A DNA stretch of 64,000 bases from Acheta domesticus (lineage: Eukaryota > Arthropoda > Insecta > Orthoptera > Gryllidae): contig JAHLJT010000631.1 of NCBI GenBank assembly GCA_031308135.1, positions 228,742,636-228,806,635 of the forward strand. Reading direction: 5' to 3'. The stretch's first letter is position 1, and each line of letters begins with the position of its first letter. Shown piece by piece: positions 11,075 to 21,649 of the stretch. The notes beneath the pieces were generated by a model. The model had not been told where the DNA came from and did no database searches. It saw only the letters and a program-made list of their open reading frames with translations. A program made the position numbers and the translations under genes.

Positions 11075-11984
11075 TTAAACAATGCATCATGTCGTCCACC
11101 CTCGAGCTGATGTACTTAGACTTTATGTTTTACATAATCAAGGAGAAAGAGGCTTCAGACAAATTGAGGCCTTCTGGCATAATGCAATAGTTGGAATGGG
11201 AAAGTATGTAATCAGACATCAAGATGATTTTCTAATGAGGCAAGTCATGAAATCTGACCGAAGAATGGAAAACAGAGGCTTTGTTTGTGTGGCAAAAAGC
11301 ATTGCAAAGAAAACTATGTAAGACACGCCGAATAACACAGGCACTAAACTTCTGATGCAACTTAACATGAAATGTGAGACACAAAAAATGTTAAAGAACT
11401 CGTGAAGGGACAAATTACTCCATGGATAATATCTAAAAAGAATGGACAATGTGAAGATCAATAAATATCAATTATTTATGTGGATTAAAGGGGAAGAATG
11501 AAGCCAGAATCGAATGCACTTGTAATAGCTGCCCAAGATCAGGACTTGAGAACACGAGATTATGATAAAGAGATTCTTAAAATTTCCCAAGATAATAAAT
11601 GCCGCACTTGTCAGGAACAAGTAGACACAAATGATAATATTGTCTCAGCTTGTCCAATCCTAGCAAGGACCGAATACTTGAAAAGACATTACAGGGTGTT
11701 TTGCTACCTCCACTGGTAAATCTGTACCGCCCTCTAAGTTCCAAACACATGCCACATGTGGTACGAACACTCACCAAAACCGGTTACGTCTGTTTGATTG
11801 TGTACAATATTATATGACCAACAAATTCAAACTGATCACACGATAGCGGCAAACAAACCGGATATATTTATTCGGGAATCGGAGAAAAAATCGTGTCTAC
11901 TTGTCGATTTTGCTGTACCTTGTGATCAAAACGTCGTAACTAAGGAGGCAGAGAAACGTCTTAAATACAAGAGTTTGGAAATCT
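11075..11984 (+). pseudogene. Second Dong-type fragment, thumb to endonuclease
   Basis: This is colinear with 5228-6134 of the larger copy. MHHVVHPRADVLRL is at 11082, the knuckle-bearing KCRTCQEQVDTNDNIVSAC starts near 11600, and NKPDIFIRE with LLVDFAVPCD (nuclease) is near 11855-11925. Several stops and frame changes are present (near 11320, 11500, 11720 and 11790). The similarity stops at KYKS near 11983, inside the nuclease domain, with no 3' UTR and no TAA tail. LINE copies are usually cut at the 5' end only, so loss of the 3' end points to later deletion or rearrangement. Confidence 0.8.
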
Positions 11985-12183
11985 TAGCATATCTTCAAAT
12001 ACTAAGATCCTTCCCCTTCCCTGGGCACGCGTTTGCTGGTGGAGCGCTGCGTGACTTTGTTTGGCGACTGTTACACTCAAAATATCCGTTAAACACTAGT
12101 CGCAAAACAATTCAAATTACTAAAAAAATGCTCATCTAACGTAAAATTTTTATACCATTGGATTCGTCTTTTTTCGCTCGTCA
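11985..12183. other. Unassigned segment between Dong fragment and H2
   Basis: About 200 bp matches neither neighbour. It includes the GC-richer 'cctgggcacgcgtttgctgg' near 12019. I see no feature in it. Confidence 0.4.
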
Positions 12184-14456
12184 TGAAGAGGAGCTACAGA
12201 ATGGCCCTGACTTCCCCGTATTAGTTTTGTGTTTCCTTTGGTCTCGCCTAACTATTCGACACTTACTTTTGCCAGCTACCATCTATCGCCGCCCAAACTA
12301 CATTTTCTTAAATTTTCGGTTTCGTAATAGTGGAACGGAAATATTGTTTTAAGAATATTAAAGAACACTTAAACCTTCTCCTAAATGACAATTTTCTTTG
12401 AAAAATTTGGAACTCTTAAGAAAATGGCGTTTATGCGCTACTGAAAATGCGAAAATTGAAGCTCTTTTACACAGGAATCTTTTGTGATTCCAAAAAAACT
12501 TCATTAGAAGTCTTTTGAAGCACTTTAACTCACAAAATACAGTAGTGTTTACAAATTGTGGGAAAACATGTATATTTACGGCGTGCGAGATCTTTCAAAA
12601 ACTTTACATTTGAGTAATTTTACAAACACAAAAAATACCCAAAAATGAAGTTTACATCATATTAAAGAGTGCAATTTGTACTATCCGCCCGAAAAGTTTG
12701 AAGAAAAAATTTGGAGCTATTTATGAGAAAATGACTTTTGAGCTTTTCTCAAAATGCGAAATTTTGAGATAGTTTTCACAGAAAACTGTTGAGTTTTCGA
12801 GAAACCTAGTATGACATTATTTAAAGCACAAATGTTCATAAATATAATCATGTGAACAAATCGCCAATAGTGTAAATATTAACGACCTGAGAGACAAGTC
12901 AATAAAAATTCATTTTTGTAATTTTTGAAAAAACAGAATAAAGCAATGACATCTCATACAGTACATTAGTCACTATCCTTGCCAAAAGTTTAAAGAAAAA
13001 TTTTGGAGCCGTTTTTGAGAAAATTTTGTTCTTGAAACTTTTTAAAATTGCACATATTGCACGCAATATTGCTGAAAACTACTAATATTTTCAAAAAAAT
13101 TAACATGACCTTAAAGAAAGAACTCACTGTGGAGAACATATTTTTTTAAGGAAAAATTTCTATCTTCACTTGAATAGTTACCCCTAATACAGGTCTAACC
13201 CACAAAAAGTCGAAAGTTGAGTTTTCAGTAGAATAGTGACTAATTGGACGTAGTGCACAGACCCCTCGGTTCCGAGGGCGCACAGGTCATTCCAAAGTAT
13301 GTTATTCTTTAGGTAAAGCTTATTGGCGACTAGTGATCTAACTGCAGCAAGATATCGGATCGATGCCAGTACATGATGACCGGTAATGCCGAATTAAGTG
13401 ATTCACGGTCCATAATATATTGATACTTTGTAATTTTTGTACAGAAATAAACGAACTTCCACTGAATAGGGTTTTTTTCTATTTCCTGAAAACTTTTCCT
13501 TTTGTGGGTTAGATCTCTATTCGGGGTAACTATTCAATTGTGCTATTGTAGGAAGAAGTCGAAGAAAATTTAAACGTTTGCGATTTTCGAAAAATCAGAG
13601 TTTACCCTGAAAATGGGACTTATGTCACCTAAAGAAGTATATTTTACTCTATTCTTCCAAGAAATTTAAAGAAAAAATTTGAAGTCGTTTTTGAGAAAAT
13701 TTTGAGGTAGTCCGGGGGGACTTCGTGTAAAGTACTCCCAAATTTTATAGAATCTTTTTCAAAATTTCAAAGCTTCTACTTGTTAGCACATTTTGCTCGG
13801 CGCGGACAAGTTCCTGCGACTTCCGACCACCTGGGCACTCTTTGGAGTGCTTCCCGCTAAATTATGGGAGTTCCATGCTAGACCAGGGTGTCATGGGGGC
13901 GCCAATTCCAAAATTCGCGCGTCCCACTTAAAAAAAATCCATCATCAATCAATCAATCAATCCATCAATCAATCAATGAAATGGAATGAAGACATTAATT
14001 AAATCATTGTTTCCCCGCGCCTTGATGCATGTGACAGTTCTTCCGCCGCCCTGCCAGGTTGCAATCAGCTACCCTCGCCGCCGACACCGGTGACGTCACT
14101 ACATCACCACCGTCACCGCCGCCACCAACACCATCGCGCCGTCGCGCCCGTATCTCTCCCCCCGCCTACGTCCGTCCCCCGCCGCCAGCTAGCAGGCTGC
14201 CCGCCCCTCTGCGCCCTGCCCGGGGTCGGAACCCCGGGTGTTTGTGAAATTGTTAAAGTTTTTTTTTGTATTCTTTGACACTACTGGAGCTAGATCGACA
14301 GAGGTTTCTTCAATTTGGAAAAAATTCTACGTATGCTTTAGGCGCTAGTAGTGTTCACAGACAGACGGACGTTTTGCTTTCAATTATTTTTTCGGTATCA
14401 AGAACCCATAAAACAGGGATTCAGCCTACACCACGCGTTGGCACGTATTGACAAAA
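12184..14456 (-). repeat. Family H copy H2 (reverse), interrupted by a solo LTR
   Basis: The right-end sequence (gctacagaatggc...ctttcccgtattag type) is at 12190. The interior runs to 13780 and the left-end part is at 14281-14456 (revcomp of 'ccctgttttgtgggt' and 'agcgcctaa'). The LTR at 13781-14280 separates them at a CTACT duplication, so the two parts are one element. It lacks the extreme left terminus. It is non-coding and made of many runs such as 'ctcaaaaacggctcc' and 'gaattttcgaaaattg'. Confidence 0.75.
13781..14280. mobile_element. Solo LTR 2 (5-bp target duplication CTACT)
   Basis: The element starts TGTTAGCACATT and ends TTCTTTGACA (TG...CA). It is flanked by CTACT at 13776-13780 and 14281-14285 within H2, whose unbroken sequence is seen in other H copies. 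It contains an (ATCA/AATC)n run at 13945-13977 and a very GC/CCG-rich block at 14040-14240 with a palindromic 'ccggggtcggaaccccggg'. Open frames across the CCG block are compositional. Transcription direction is not clear. Confidence 0.8.
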
Positions 14457-14559
14457 ATGCTTCAGTTTTGGCGCCGTTCGAGTGAATCAAGTATTTGTAA
14501 CAATATTTGGCATTAATTACCATCTCAGAACATACATTTGGAACATCGCGCGTTGGAAA

Positions 14560-14770
14560 TATTTAAAATTAAAAATTAAACAAAATTAAATTAAATTAAA
14601 AATTAAAAAATAAATTTCCCCAAACTCCGTGTGCTAATTCTAAACAAAAAAGCAGAGTCACTTGTTTCACAATGTGCTTTGGGAGAGAAGTTCTTCGGCA
14701 GTAGATTTTCCACTGCTCACGCTTTCAAACACGACTGCCAAACTGCAGCATTTACTGGTCACCTGAGCCA
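14560..14770. other. Low-complexity AAATT run and unassigned spacer
   Basis: 14568-14615 is repeated 'aaattaaa'. The rest, up to the long inverted repeat, holds nothing recognised. Confidence 0.5.
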
Positions 14771-15420
14771 TCTAAAGCTAGCAGCACCCAGAAACCAATC
14801 TCAACCAGACCATATCCAAAATTTTAGGCTAATTAAATGCTCTATTCCCGAACTGTAGGTTCCTCTGGATTTCCCAAAAGCGTGGGCGCTGCTAACTCTA
14901 GACGAAAGTTAGCAGCGCCCACCCAGAATCAATCTCAAAATCAATTCAAAAATCTGAAACCCTTCCCAACATTTAAGAATAATTTTAGGCTCTTAGAAAA
15001 AAATTATCCCCGCGTTTATATTCCAAAACTCAGGGCTGTATAAAGCGAAAAAACGGTTCTTTGGGGCGAATAACTACGCCAAAAAGCGAACACCTAAATC
15101 AAAAAACTTTAGAAAAAATCTGTTAATTAAAATCTATAATTGTTTCTCTTTGTACAGCTCTGATTTTGGAATATGAACGCGGGAATATTTGTTTTCTAAG
15201 AGTCTAAAATTATTCTTAAATTTTGGGAAGGGTTTCAGATTTTTTAATTGATTTTGAGATTGATTATGTGTGGGCGCCTCTAGCTTTAATCTAAAGCTAG
15301 CAGCGCCCACGATTTTGGCAAATTCAGGAGAGCCTAAAATTCGGGAATAGAGCATTTAATTAGCCTAAAATTTTGGGCATGTTTTGGTTGAGATTGGTTT
15401 CTGGGCGCCGCTAGCTTTAG
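14771..15420. repeat. 650-bp long inverted repeat (foldback element or hairpin locus)
   Basis: The left arm, about 14771-15042, is the reverse complement of the right arm, about 15152-15420, with minor differences. It begins CTAAAGCTAGCAGCACCCAG and ends with its complement CGGCGCTAGCTTTAG-like sequence. The central loop is about 110 nt. Each arm also contains its own smaller palindrome: 'gtgggcgctgctaa' facing 'ttagcagcgcccac' at 14881-14922, and the equivalent at 15270-15308. No coding potential or clear target duplication is seen. It fits a foldback/MITE, or a source of hairpin siRNA if transcribed. Confidence 0.85.
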
Positions 15421-15774
15421 AAGGCTGGTTACCTGGCAAGTCCGTATTAGAACTCTAGAAATTGCTAGAATTCGTTTAACCCATTTAATCCCAAATTATT
15501 TTTTTGTAACTTTTTCAATCTTTTTATATATAAACAACATAAAATAGGTCTGAGAAGAATATTGTGAGAGTAACTGGAACTTTATCAATTGTTGTTTAGG
15601 AAAAATTGCATGTTCCAAAAATGGAACAGTGGGATCGAATGGGTAGCATGTTTCTAAAAAATATACATAATTTTTAATTGGGTTATTTATTGTTTTATAA
15701 AGATAAAAGCTTAAAAATAATAAAAATGATACTTTAAATTATATTCTATGAAATTTTTCAATTGATTCTGCTTA

Positions 15775-16564
15775 TAGAGGAATGTTGGACTTCATGCGTT
15801 TTCTATGTTTTTCTTACAATGCCCATATCTAGACTGCTTGTTTTGAGCCACATTAAATGATCAATCTCATCATATCTCACATCATTAAGAACACGCTTGC
15901 ACATTTTCGAAGTATATAGTGATGGTCCTAATTTCTGGAAGTAATACGTAGTAATTTGCCTTGCAAAACGGATGGGTTTTTCAAACTGTGCTGCTTGGTG
16001 CCCTCCTTTCCATTATGAGATATCACTGCTTCGTCAAAACACAGTTTTTTTCGTTTCTAAAAGCTTGAAGCCACTGCTCGTTTTGCGTATTCCACAAAGG
16101 GCAAACTTTAGCAAATTTATGTGAACTTGATGAATGTGAATTTTTGGACACGTAAAAATTAATTTTTAAGAACATTATTTCTGCAACAGTTACTTCAAGA
16201 CAAAAGTTATTCTTATGACTGGCATGTAAATTAGTAAGCTGTACCATTATATTTAAAATTTCATTATCATAAAACAATTCACACAAGTGCACAGGCATCA
16301 TTTCTTCTTCTGTAAAAGAGAGCGAAGTCTTTTGGGGGATCCTCCTAAATGTCTATGAGGAACTATTTTCGAATTATCTTTTATAACAATTATCTTATTT
16401 TGATACCACTTATATGCGTCTTCCACTGAATTTTCATAATGCTGTCTATAATACAGTGTTACTTCAGATTCTGAACTCGGGGCCGAAACAACATCAGCAA
16501 CAACAGATATGCACTGTCCAAGTGGCAGTCTAACCTGAAAATATGTAATATTGATGAAGTGCAT
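15775..16564 (-). pseudogene. piggyBac transposase remnant (PGBD-like)
   Basis: Minus-strand frames: 16298-16564 contains RLPLGQCISVVADV and the Tyr-rich YYRQHYENSVEDAYKWYQNK. 16023-16301 contains VHLCELFYDNEILNIMVQ followed by LTNLHASHKN, matching the 'P..LF..FFDdel...iv..TN.YA' opening of the piggyBac domain. Then a long central part, including the catalytic DDD region, is missing. 15790-15900 resembles the Cys-rich C-terminus (DEIDHLM, then SRYGHCKKNIE in another frame). The missing catalytic core makes it non-functional. Confidence 0.7.
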
Positions 16565-16639
16565 ACAGAATGTGCCAAAAACTACAAAACAAACTATAAT
16601 TCCACTGTCTTCTTCTATAATAATTTGAGAGTCGGTTCT

Positions 16640-16963
16640 CTAGAGCACATTAGCTTCTGTGCATACTCTTAGCTGATTCCTGCTGAGATTATTAAAATTT
16701 CGATCTTCATCCCCCTCCCCCAGAATCCTCATCAGAAAGGAAATGTTTCTCTGGAGAAGAAATAAAAACTTCTGCGTGCAAAAATAGTCTTCTTCTTTCA
16801 AAATGCTAATGACCTTGTCGACATTTAGGCTAAAACGGGAAAATAAAACATGCAGGTCGTTCGATCCCACTGTTCCAAAAATGGAATATCCAGATTTATT
16901 ACATAATTTCTGGGTTAGGTTTCTGTCAAATGATAAGACGGTAGGTTCTTTATCAAAATACAT
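16640..16963 (-). CDS. Unrecognised ORF inside the piggyBac element
   Basis: A 107-codon minus-strand frame lies upstream of the transposase remnant. Its C-terminal part has an acidic stretch (LGEGDEDRNFNNLSRNQL). It may be the N-terminal region of the transposase ORF before a splice or frameshift, since piggyBac N-termini are acidic and poorly conserved. It overlaps a subterminal repeat at 16857-16880, which lowers confidence. I give it no function. Confidence 0.3.
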   Translation of the reverse strand: MYFDKEPTVLSFDRNLTQKLCNKSGYSIFGTVGSNDLHVLFSRFSLNVDKVISILKEEDYFCTQKFLFLLQRNISFLMRILGEGDEDRNFNNLSRNQLRVCTEANVL

Positions 16964-17549
16964 GTTTTCTTCAATGTTTACGAATATTGATATGAAAATA
17001 CCTCATATGGACTGTAACTACATACTTACTGTTTCTTTTCAGACATCTTGTCGGCAAATGGGCGTATTTTTAAGCTATTATTCCTCGTCGTCACTGAGAT
17101 TTCACGAAATGTGATCATGTAAACCAGACAACTAATCCTTCCTCTTAATAGTAAAAGGAACTAGCACGGAAATAGAGCGAATAATGAAGTTTCAGAGATA
17201 AAAGAAAAAAATGTTCCAAAAATGGAACAGTGGGATCAAATGGGTTAAGGCGTTGCAGTTGTTACAAAATTCAAAATTCCACAACAGTGATATTGTAGTC
17301 GTATTCTCGGCATATGGAAGCAAGCATGAATGCGTGTGTATTAACGTGCCCAATGATATATATGATATAGATGGCTCACGTATATACTCTATGGATAGAG
17401 CAAAGTGAAGCCAACTGCCCCGGCGGTCGCCATGACAGTTGTTGGCAAAACATACTCTAGCGCATGTGCTATCGTTGTGGTATAGGTACTTTTTTTGCCA
17501 ATATTTCGAGTTTTTCTGTCGTGCAGTTTGCGCGAGAGCATTCATAAGC

Positions 17550-18522
17550 ATGCCTGTTTCATGTGCTGCGTACAACTGCACTAACAGATTCAAAAAAGGA
17601 TCTGGAATTACTTTTCATAGGTAAGTACTAAAGATACGATTTGAAACTTCGACTCTGAAATACTATTTGAGTTTTTGTTAGAGTATGCTACAAAAGTGAC
17701 ATCATTGTATTTTTAACCTTGATTTTTTTAGCTTTCCTCTGAAAAACAACGATCTTCTGAAGAAGTGGATTGTGTCAATGAAGAGGAAGAATTGGACACC
17801 AACTCCGAGTGAGAGGTTATGTTCAGAACATTTTGAACCTTCGTGCTTTAGGTAAAATTCTTATTTTGATACCATTGGTTGATCAACGCCCTCTAGAAAG
17901 AGGGCGTTGGTTTGATACACCTTAGAACATTGTGTTATACATATTTTATCAATACTTTTATATTTATTAACACTTTTCGTATAATTACAGGTTGTGCAAT
18001 GATAGAAGGTACTTGAAGGAAGGTAGCATTCCTTCAAGATTTGATTTCCCACACCATCTGAAGGAACGTGAGGTAAAACCTCGCCCAATTCTGAAGCGAG
18101 TTGTACCTGAGCAGTGTTCCCAAGAAGAGGAGTGTAGTGAAGTGCCTCTAAATAATGAAAATTGTGGTAATGAAACCAATGAGCAGTGTAGTCCTTCCAA
18201 AAAACTTAAGGTTCTGGAAGAAAGGAACAGTGAATTAAAAAGGAAACTGAAGATAATGCAACAGAAAGTAAGAAGGAGAAACAGCAATATTTCCAGACTG
18301 CAAGAGACCATCGCAGATTTAGAACAGCGTATTTGCCCTTCTGCAGTGCCCATGTTCAGAAATGTATTTGCTGGTGTTTTAAAGGAATTGATAGAACAAA
18401 GTGGCCAGAACTATGCAGAGTCTGCAAAGAAGTTTGCACTCACGCTTCATTTTCAGAAACTCAATACAAGAGTAACTGCTCTGTTAATAAGTTACCATCC
18501 ACAAAAGTACTGCAAGCTCTAA
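17550..18522 (+). CDS. THAP-domain protein, three exons, from P-type transposon
   Basis: Exons are 17550-17620, 17732-17851 and 17991-18522, with introns in GT..AG and matching phases (each junction splits an AG|N codon). The start MPVSCAAYNCTNRFKKGSG is the THAP opening (C-x4-C). Exon 2 gives FPLKNNDLLKKWIVSMKRK (FP and the invariant Trp) and RLCSEHFEPSCF (C-x2-H). Exon 3 gives GSIPSRFDFP in place of the AVPTIF box, so all four zinc ligands are present. After the THAP domain comes a coiled coil (KKLKVLEERNSELKRKLKI and on) and the QSGQNYAESAKKFALTLHF block seen in THAP9/P-element transposases. The frame then ends early at 18520, about 225 residues in all. It is probably a DNA-binding remnant that could act as a repressor; that role is inference. 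Confidence 0.85.
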
Positions 18523-18576
18523 AAATTAATGTACTGCATAGAGTGATGGACATGAATGTCATGAACATCTTTTTAC

Positions 18577-18748
18577 TGCGGTTGATTTTGGGGAGGAAAG
18601 TCACTACTCCTTACTGATAAAAACTATTGTAGATATATATTTTAATGTTCGGATGAACTTCATTGCCAAAAAGCAGTCCCTAAATATAAGAGGCAAACAT
18701 GTACGCCAAACTCTGAAAAAATTAATTACTTTTAGAGGTCAGTAAAAA
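18577..18748 (+). pseudogene. P-type transposase C-terminal remnant
   Basis: A separate frame reads DFGEESHYSLLIKTIVDIYF, then VRMNFIAKKQS and KHVRQTLKKLITFRGQ, ending at the stop near 18745. This matches the C-terminal pattern 'I..Y...R......K...R..L.KLI.F..Q' of P-element and THAP9 transposases. The intervening catalytic region has been deleted, joining this tail to the N-terminal gene out of frame. Confidence 0.65.
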
Positions 18749-19100
18749 ATTACCTTGCAAATAAAAGCTTGTTTTTTACACTGTATGAAATGTATTTACT
18801 CTCCTTCCTAGTAGTTCCTAATAATATTTTCCTTTAATGTATGTGTTCTCTTTCAGTCAGAATGACAATCATCAAACAAAGAATTATTATTTACCATTTA
18901 GTTTCTTATATATCAAAAGTTTTCGATGTGTTTAGAAAGCAGAAATGTGCAGTTTTATTCTGCCTTATGGATGCATAAAATAGCATAACCTTTTCATGAA
19001 AGCCTTTTGCCAACAACTGTCATGGCTGCCACGCGCAATCTTGGCTTCAAATATGGCGGGCCAATGAGCGATCTATATCTTATATATCTTTGAACGTGCC

Positions 19101-19427
19101 GTGACAATTGGATTTAAACTCGAGACAGTTGGCAATGAGTAATAATTCTAAGACGTCACAGCCACTTCCCGCACTAAATTATTGTGTTGAAAACGTAGCC
19201 ACTGTTAGTTAACCGAAATAAGTGCAAAACCACATTCCCACCGCCCAAAACAGGTAAAGCTTAACAACATATTCGATGATCACAATTCTTTCGTATATAT
19301 TCCAACAGTGTCGATTCATTGCGATTTTTGCAGATTCAGCGAGAGAATTGGAAAAACTCTTGTGTCCACTCGCCCAATCGTCCTGCAACTAATTTCGCTC
19401 TCCCACTCGAAGTCATTTTGCTGTCTG
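19101..19427. other. Unassigned spacer
   Basis: There is nothing beyond short AT-rich sequence, and the boundary of a reversed H copy near 19340-19428. Confidence 0.4.
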
Positions 19428-19595
19428 TCCACCACGTGCTAGGGGATTTTTTTCTTAATTTAGCAACTGGATTTATTAACGTATATTACTCCGAAATCAA
19501 TATTTGATGTAGGCTCCTCATCGTAACTGTTTATTTTGGCATAAAGCTTTTTTCGGCCGCATTGCGGCCATCTTCAGTGCTACAAAATAATGATG

Positions 19596-19634
<39 letters not shown>

Positions 19635-20097
19635 TATCTAAATTACAAAAAAATTTTAAAATTTTTAAAGAATTAAAAACTTTTTACAGAATATTGTCAA
19701 GAATTGGATTTTAAAGAGATGTAAAATGTGAAATGGACATATAATTTTTTTAAAAAATGACAAATGAAAATTAAATAAATAAATGGAATCTATTACAAAT
19801 AATATTATGAAGCAAACTGGAGTGAAATAAAACTGGAAAAGTATAATATAAAATGTGTAGATGGAAACATAATTTTGAATAACAAATGTACATTTAGAAG
19901 AGAGGTGAAAATAGAAAATGAATAAATATGTAACTAAATAAATAAATTAATTAATAAATTTAAATAAATTTAGGTGAGCAACAACAGTTACGATGAGGAG
20001 CCTACATCAAATATTGATTTCGATGATAGCATCGTAAATGCCGCACCATTTCCTACTAGTATATTACTCCGTATATACGTATGTATACGGGAAAGTA
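19428..20097 (-). repeat. Family H left-end copy H3 (reverse), with nested insertion
   Basis: 19428-19477 is the complement of the H left region ('ccagttgctaaattaag', 'cccctaacacgtgg'). 20060-20097 is the complement of the H left terminus (actttcccgtatacatacg). A 566-bp insertion separates them. About 90 bp of the H left end is missing next to the insertion site. Confidence 0.75.
19494..20059. mobile_element. 566-bp nested insertion with 12-bp target duplication
   Basis: TATATTACTCCG at 19482-19493 and 20060-20071 flanks it. Inside, about 38 bp at 19494-19531 ('atcaatatttgatgtaggc' and on) returns inverted at 19985-20022. Near the left end is the hairpin motif 'actgaagatgg' + 'ccgcaatgcggccgaaa' (read on the minus strand, 19547-19581), like hammerhead-type hairpins known in Penelope-like element LTRs. 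A TAA microsatellite (19591-19635) and AT-rich filler occupy the rest. It looks like a Penelope-type LTR fragment, but no protein is present. Confidence 0.55.
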
Positions 20098-20099
20098 AA

Positions 20100-21640
20100 A
20101 ATGAAAAATTATAAAATCTGCTTAAAAAAATCATGGTAACATAATGAGCGTAAAGCTCAAAAGGTAAAAAAAGAGGAAATCTGAGGAAACCATGATTAGT
20201 TCCGAAGAAGAAAATACTGATAACCTGTATCATCTGCAATGAGTTTTCGACAATTCCAAGGAGATCGAAATCTGGAGAGAGAGTGGTATCAGTGAGTGAG
20301 GTTGGGCATATGATGCTTGTTCAAATGCTAATGACACTTTTATTTTCGACTTTTGTGAGTGATTTCGGCCCTAATGTGTTCCTGTACAAACTAGAATGTT
20401 CATAATATACAAATTTACAAAGTGATAAAATGTTTATTTTTCTTTCCTACTTGCCTTAGCTCACGTAATTTCATTATCGACTTTCTAAATATTTTATGTC
20501 ATCAATATTTGATAATTATAATGCGAGTACTCCATTTTAGCCTTGACCGGTTTTCCAAAAAGGTGACATTGCACATTCTTAGGAAAACCTAGTTTTCCAT
20601 CGGTCAATATTTTTGTAAAACGAAAAAACATTACTTCTGACAGACTACATACTATATAACATCGAAATGTTTTAAAACTTTTTTACTGATAATTTAGTTT
20701 GTTATGTGTTAAAACATGTTAACGTCCCCATTTTGGACGACTTTCCCCCTACGCAGCGTTTAGTCACAAGAAAGTATGGCATTACATCTTTTTGGCACCT
20801 ACAGAAACAGGGAATACGAACATTAAAAAATGTCAGTATCTTCTTCTGGACATTTTATTGTGTATTAAGAGCACAAAATTACAAGAATTTTATTCAGATT
20901 ATCTGTTGTTAGGGAGGGTTTTCTATCAGACAATATCATTTTGTACGTAGAAAATGATGTTTCCTCATCACTTGTGACACGTTTGTGCTCAAGGAAGGAA
21001 GAGAAACTTTCTTCCTACCAAGAGTTTATCCACTGGAAAGTATGAAGTCCTAGATATTTTCAAAAACTTCATTTATTATCTTTCTAATTGTTCCCTCCAT
21101 GTGCAAAAATGTTCATATCATGTCATTTGTATTACCAAATTGGAAAAATGGTTTCGTATTGCGGTGAAAGTTTTAATCCTGTATGATGCAGCTTTAGTTA
21201 CCACGAGGAGCACCCTCTCATTTGAATAAAAATTTGCGAGAAGCGACTCTCCTGTACAAAGGGGCGGAAGGATTGAGAAAGAGGTTGCCTTGCCACGCAA
21301 GGTCAATCTGAGGATGCCGAAATAATGCTAGATGTGTCTTGGCGATAAACAGATGACAGCAAATATTACTTCCGCCGTTTTAGCCGTCAGTGGTCTGAAA
21401 TTCATTGTACTAACAATTTTGAAGCAACAAGAAAGTTCATGCTTTTCATTAATAAATATTTTTTTACGCGGAAATTAACATTTTTGAGTTATTTCTGGCA
21501 AAAAGTCGAAAAATATGCAAAATATTCCGATATAGACAAAGCTCCAAGTATGCACAATATGCATTACAATTAAATGTTTCTTGTCTTTTTACAATATTTT
21601 ACCATGAAATATGCATATTTGAATTTTCAAGAAGATATAA
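20100..21640. other. AT-rich region, nothing recognised
   Basis: Only short open frames are seen (for example 20706-20912 plus and 21118-21306 minus), without recognisable motifs. The paired blocks 'gaccggttttcc' (20546) and 'ggaaaacctagttttcc' (20581) form a weak inverted repeat. Confidence 0.4.
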
Positions 21641-21649
21641 CCATTAACA

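Larger units (their letters stand above)
15480..17244 (-). mobile_element. piggyBac-type transposon, internally deleted (TTAA duplication)
   Basis: TTAA at 15476-15479 and 17245-17248 flanks terminal inverted repeats CCCATTTAATCCCA and TGGGATCAAATGGG. Exact TTAA duplication with C/G-start TIRs is diagnostic of piggyBac. A subterminal block 'gttccaaaaatggaacagtg' followed by 'ggatc' occurs at 15613, 17213 and, in part, at 16867. At 1765 bp the copy is shorter than autonomous piggyBacs (about 2.4 kb), and the transposase it carries on the minus strand is broken. Confidence 0.9.
17351..19092 (+). mobile_element. P-superfamily DNA transposon with THAP gene (8-bp duplication AACGTGCC)
   Basis: AACGTGCC at 17343-17350 and 19093-19100 flanks a 1742-bp element. 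Its ends are CAATGATATATATGATATAG and, in reverse complement, CAAAGATATATAAGATATAG. Inverted similarity continues about 100 bp inward, for example 'gccatgacagttgttggc' at 17429 against its complement near 19010-19030. An 8-bp duplication, CA-start TIRs and a THAP-type transposase gene together identify the P superfamily. The inner coding region is shortened: the catalytic RNase-H-like part is missing, although the THAP end and the far C-terminus remain. Confidence 0.9.

Noticed and set aside
19547..19581. Firm call of an active hammerhead ribozyme
   Set aside because: The core strings are present, but an extra base lies between the CUGANGA-like block and the stem, and flanking stems I and III are not convincing by eye.
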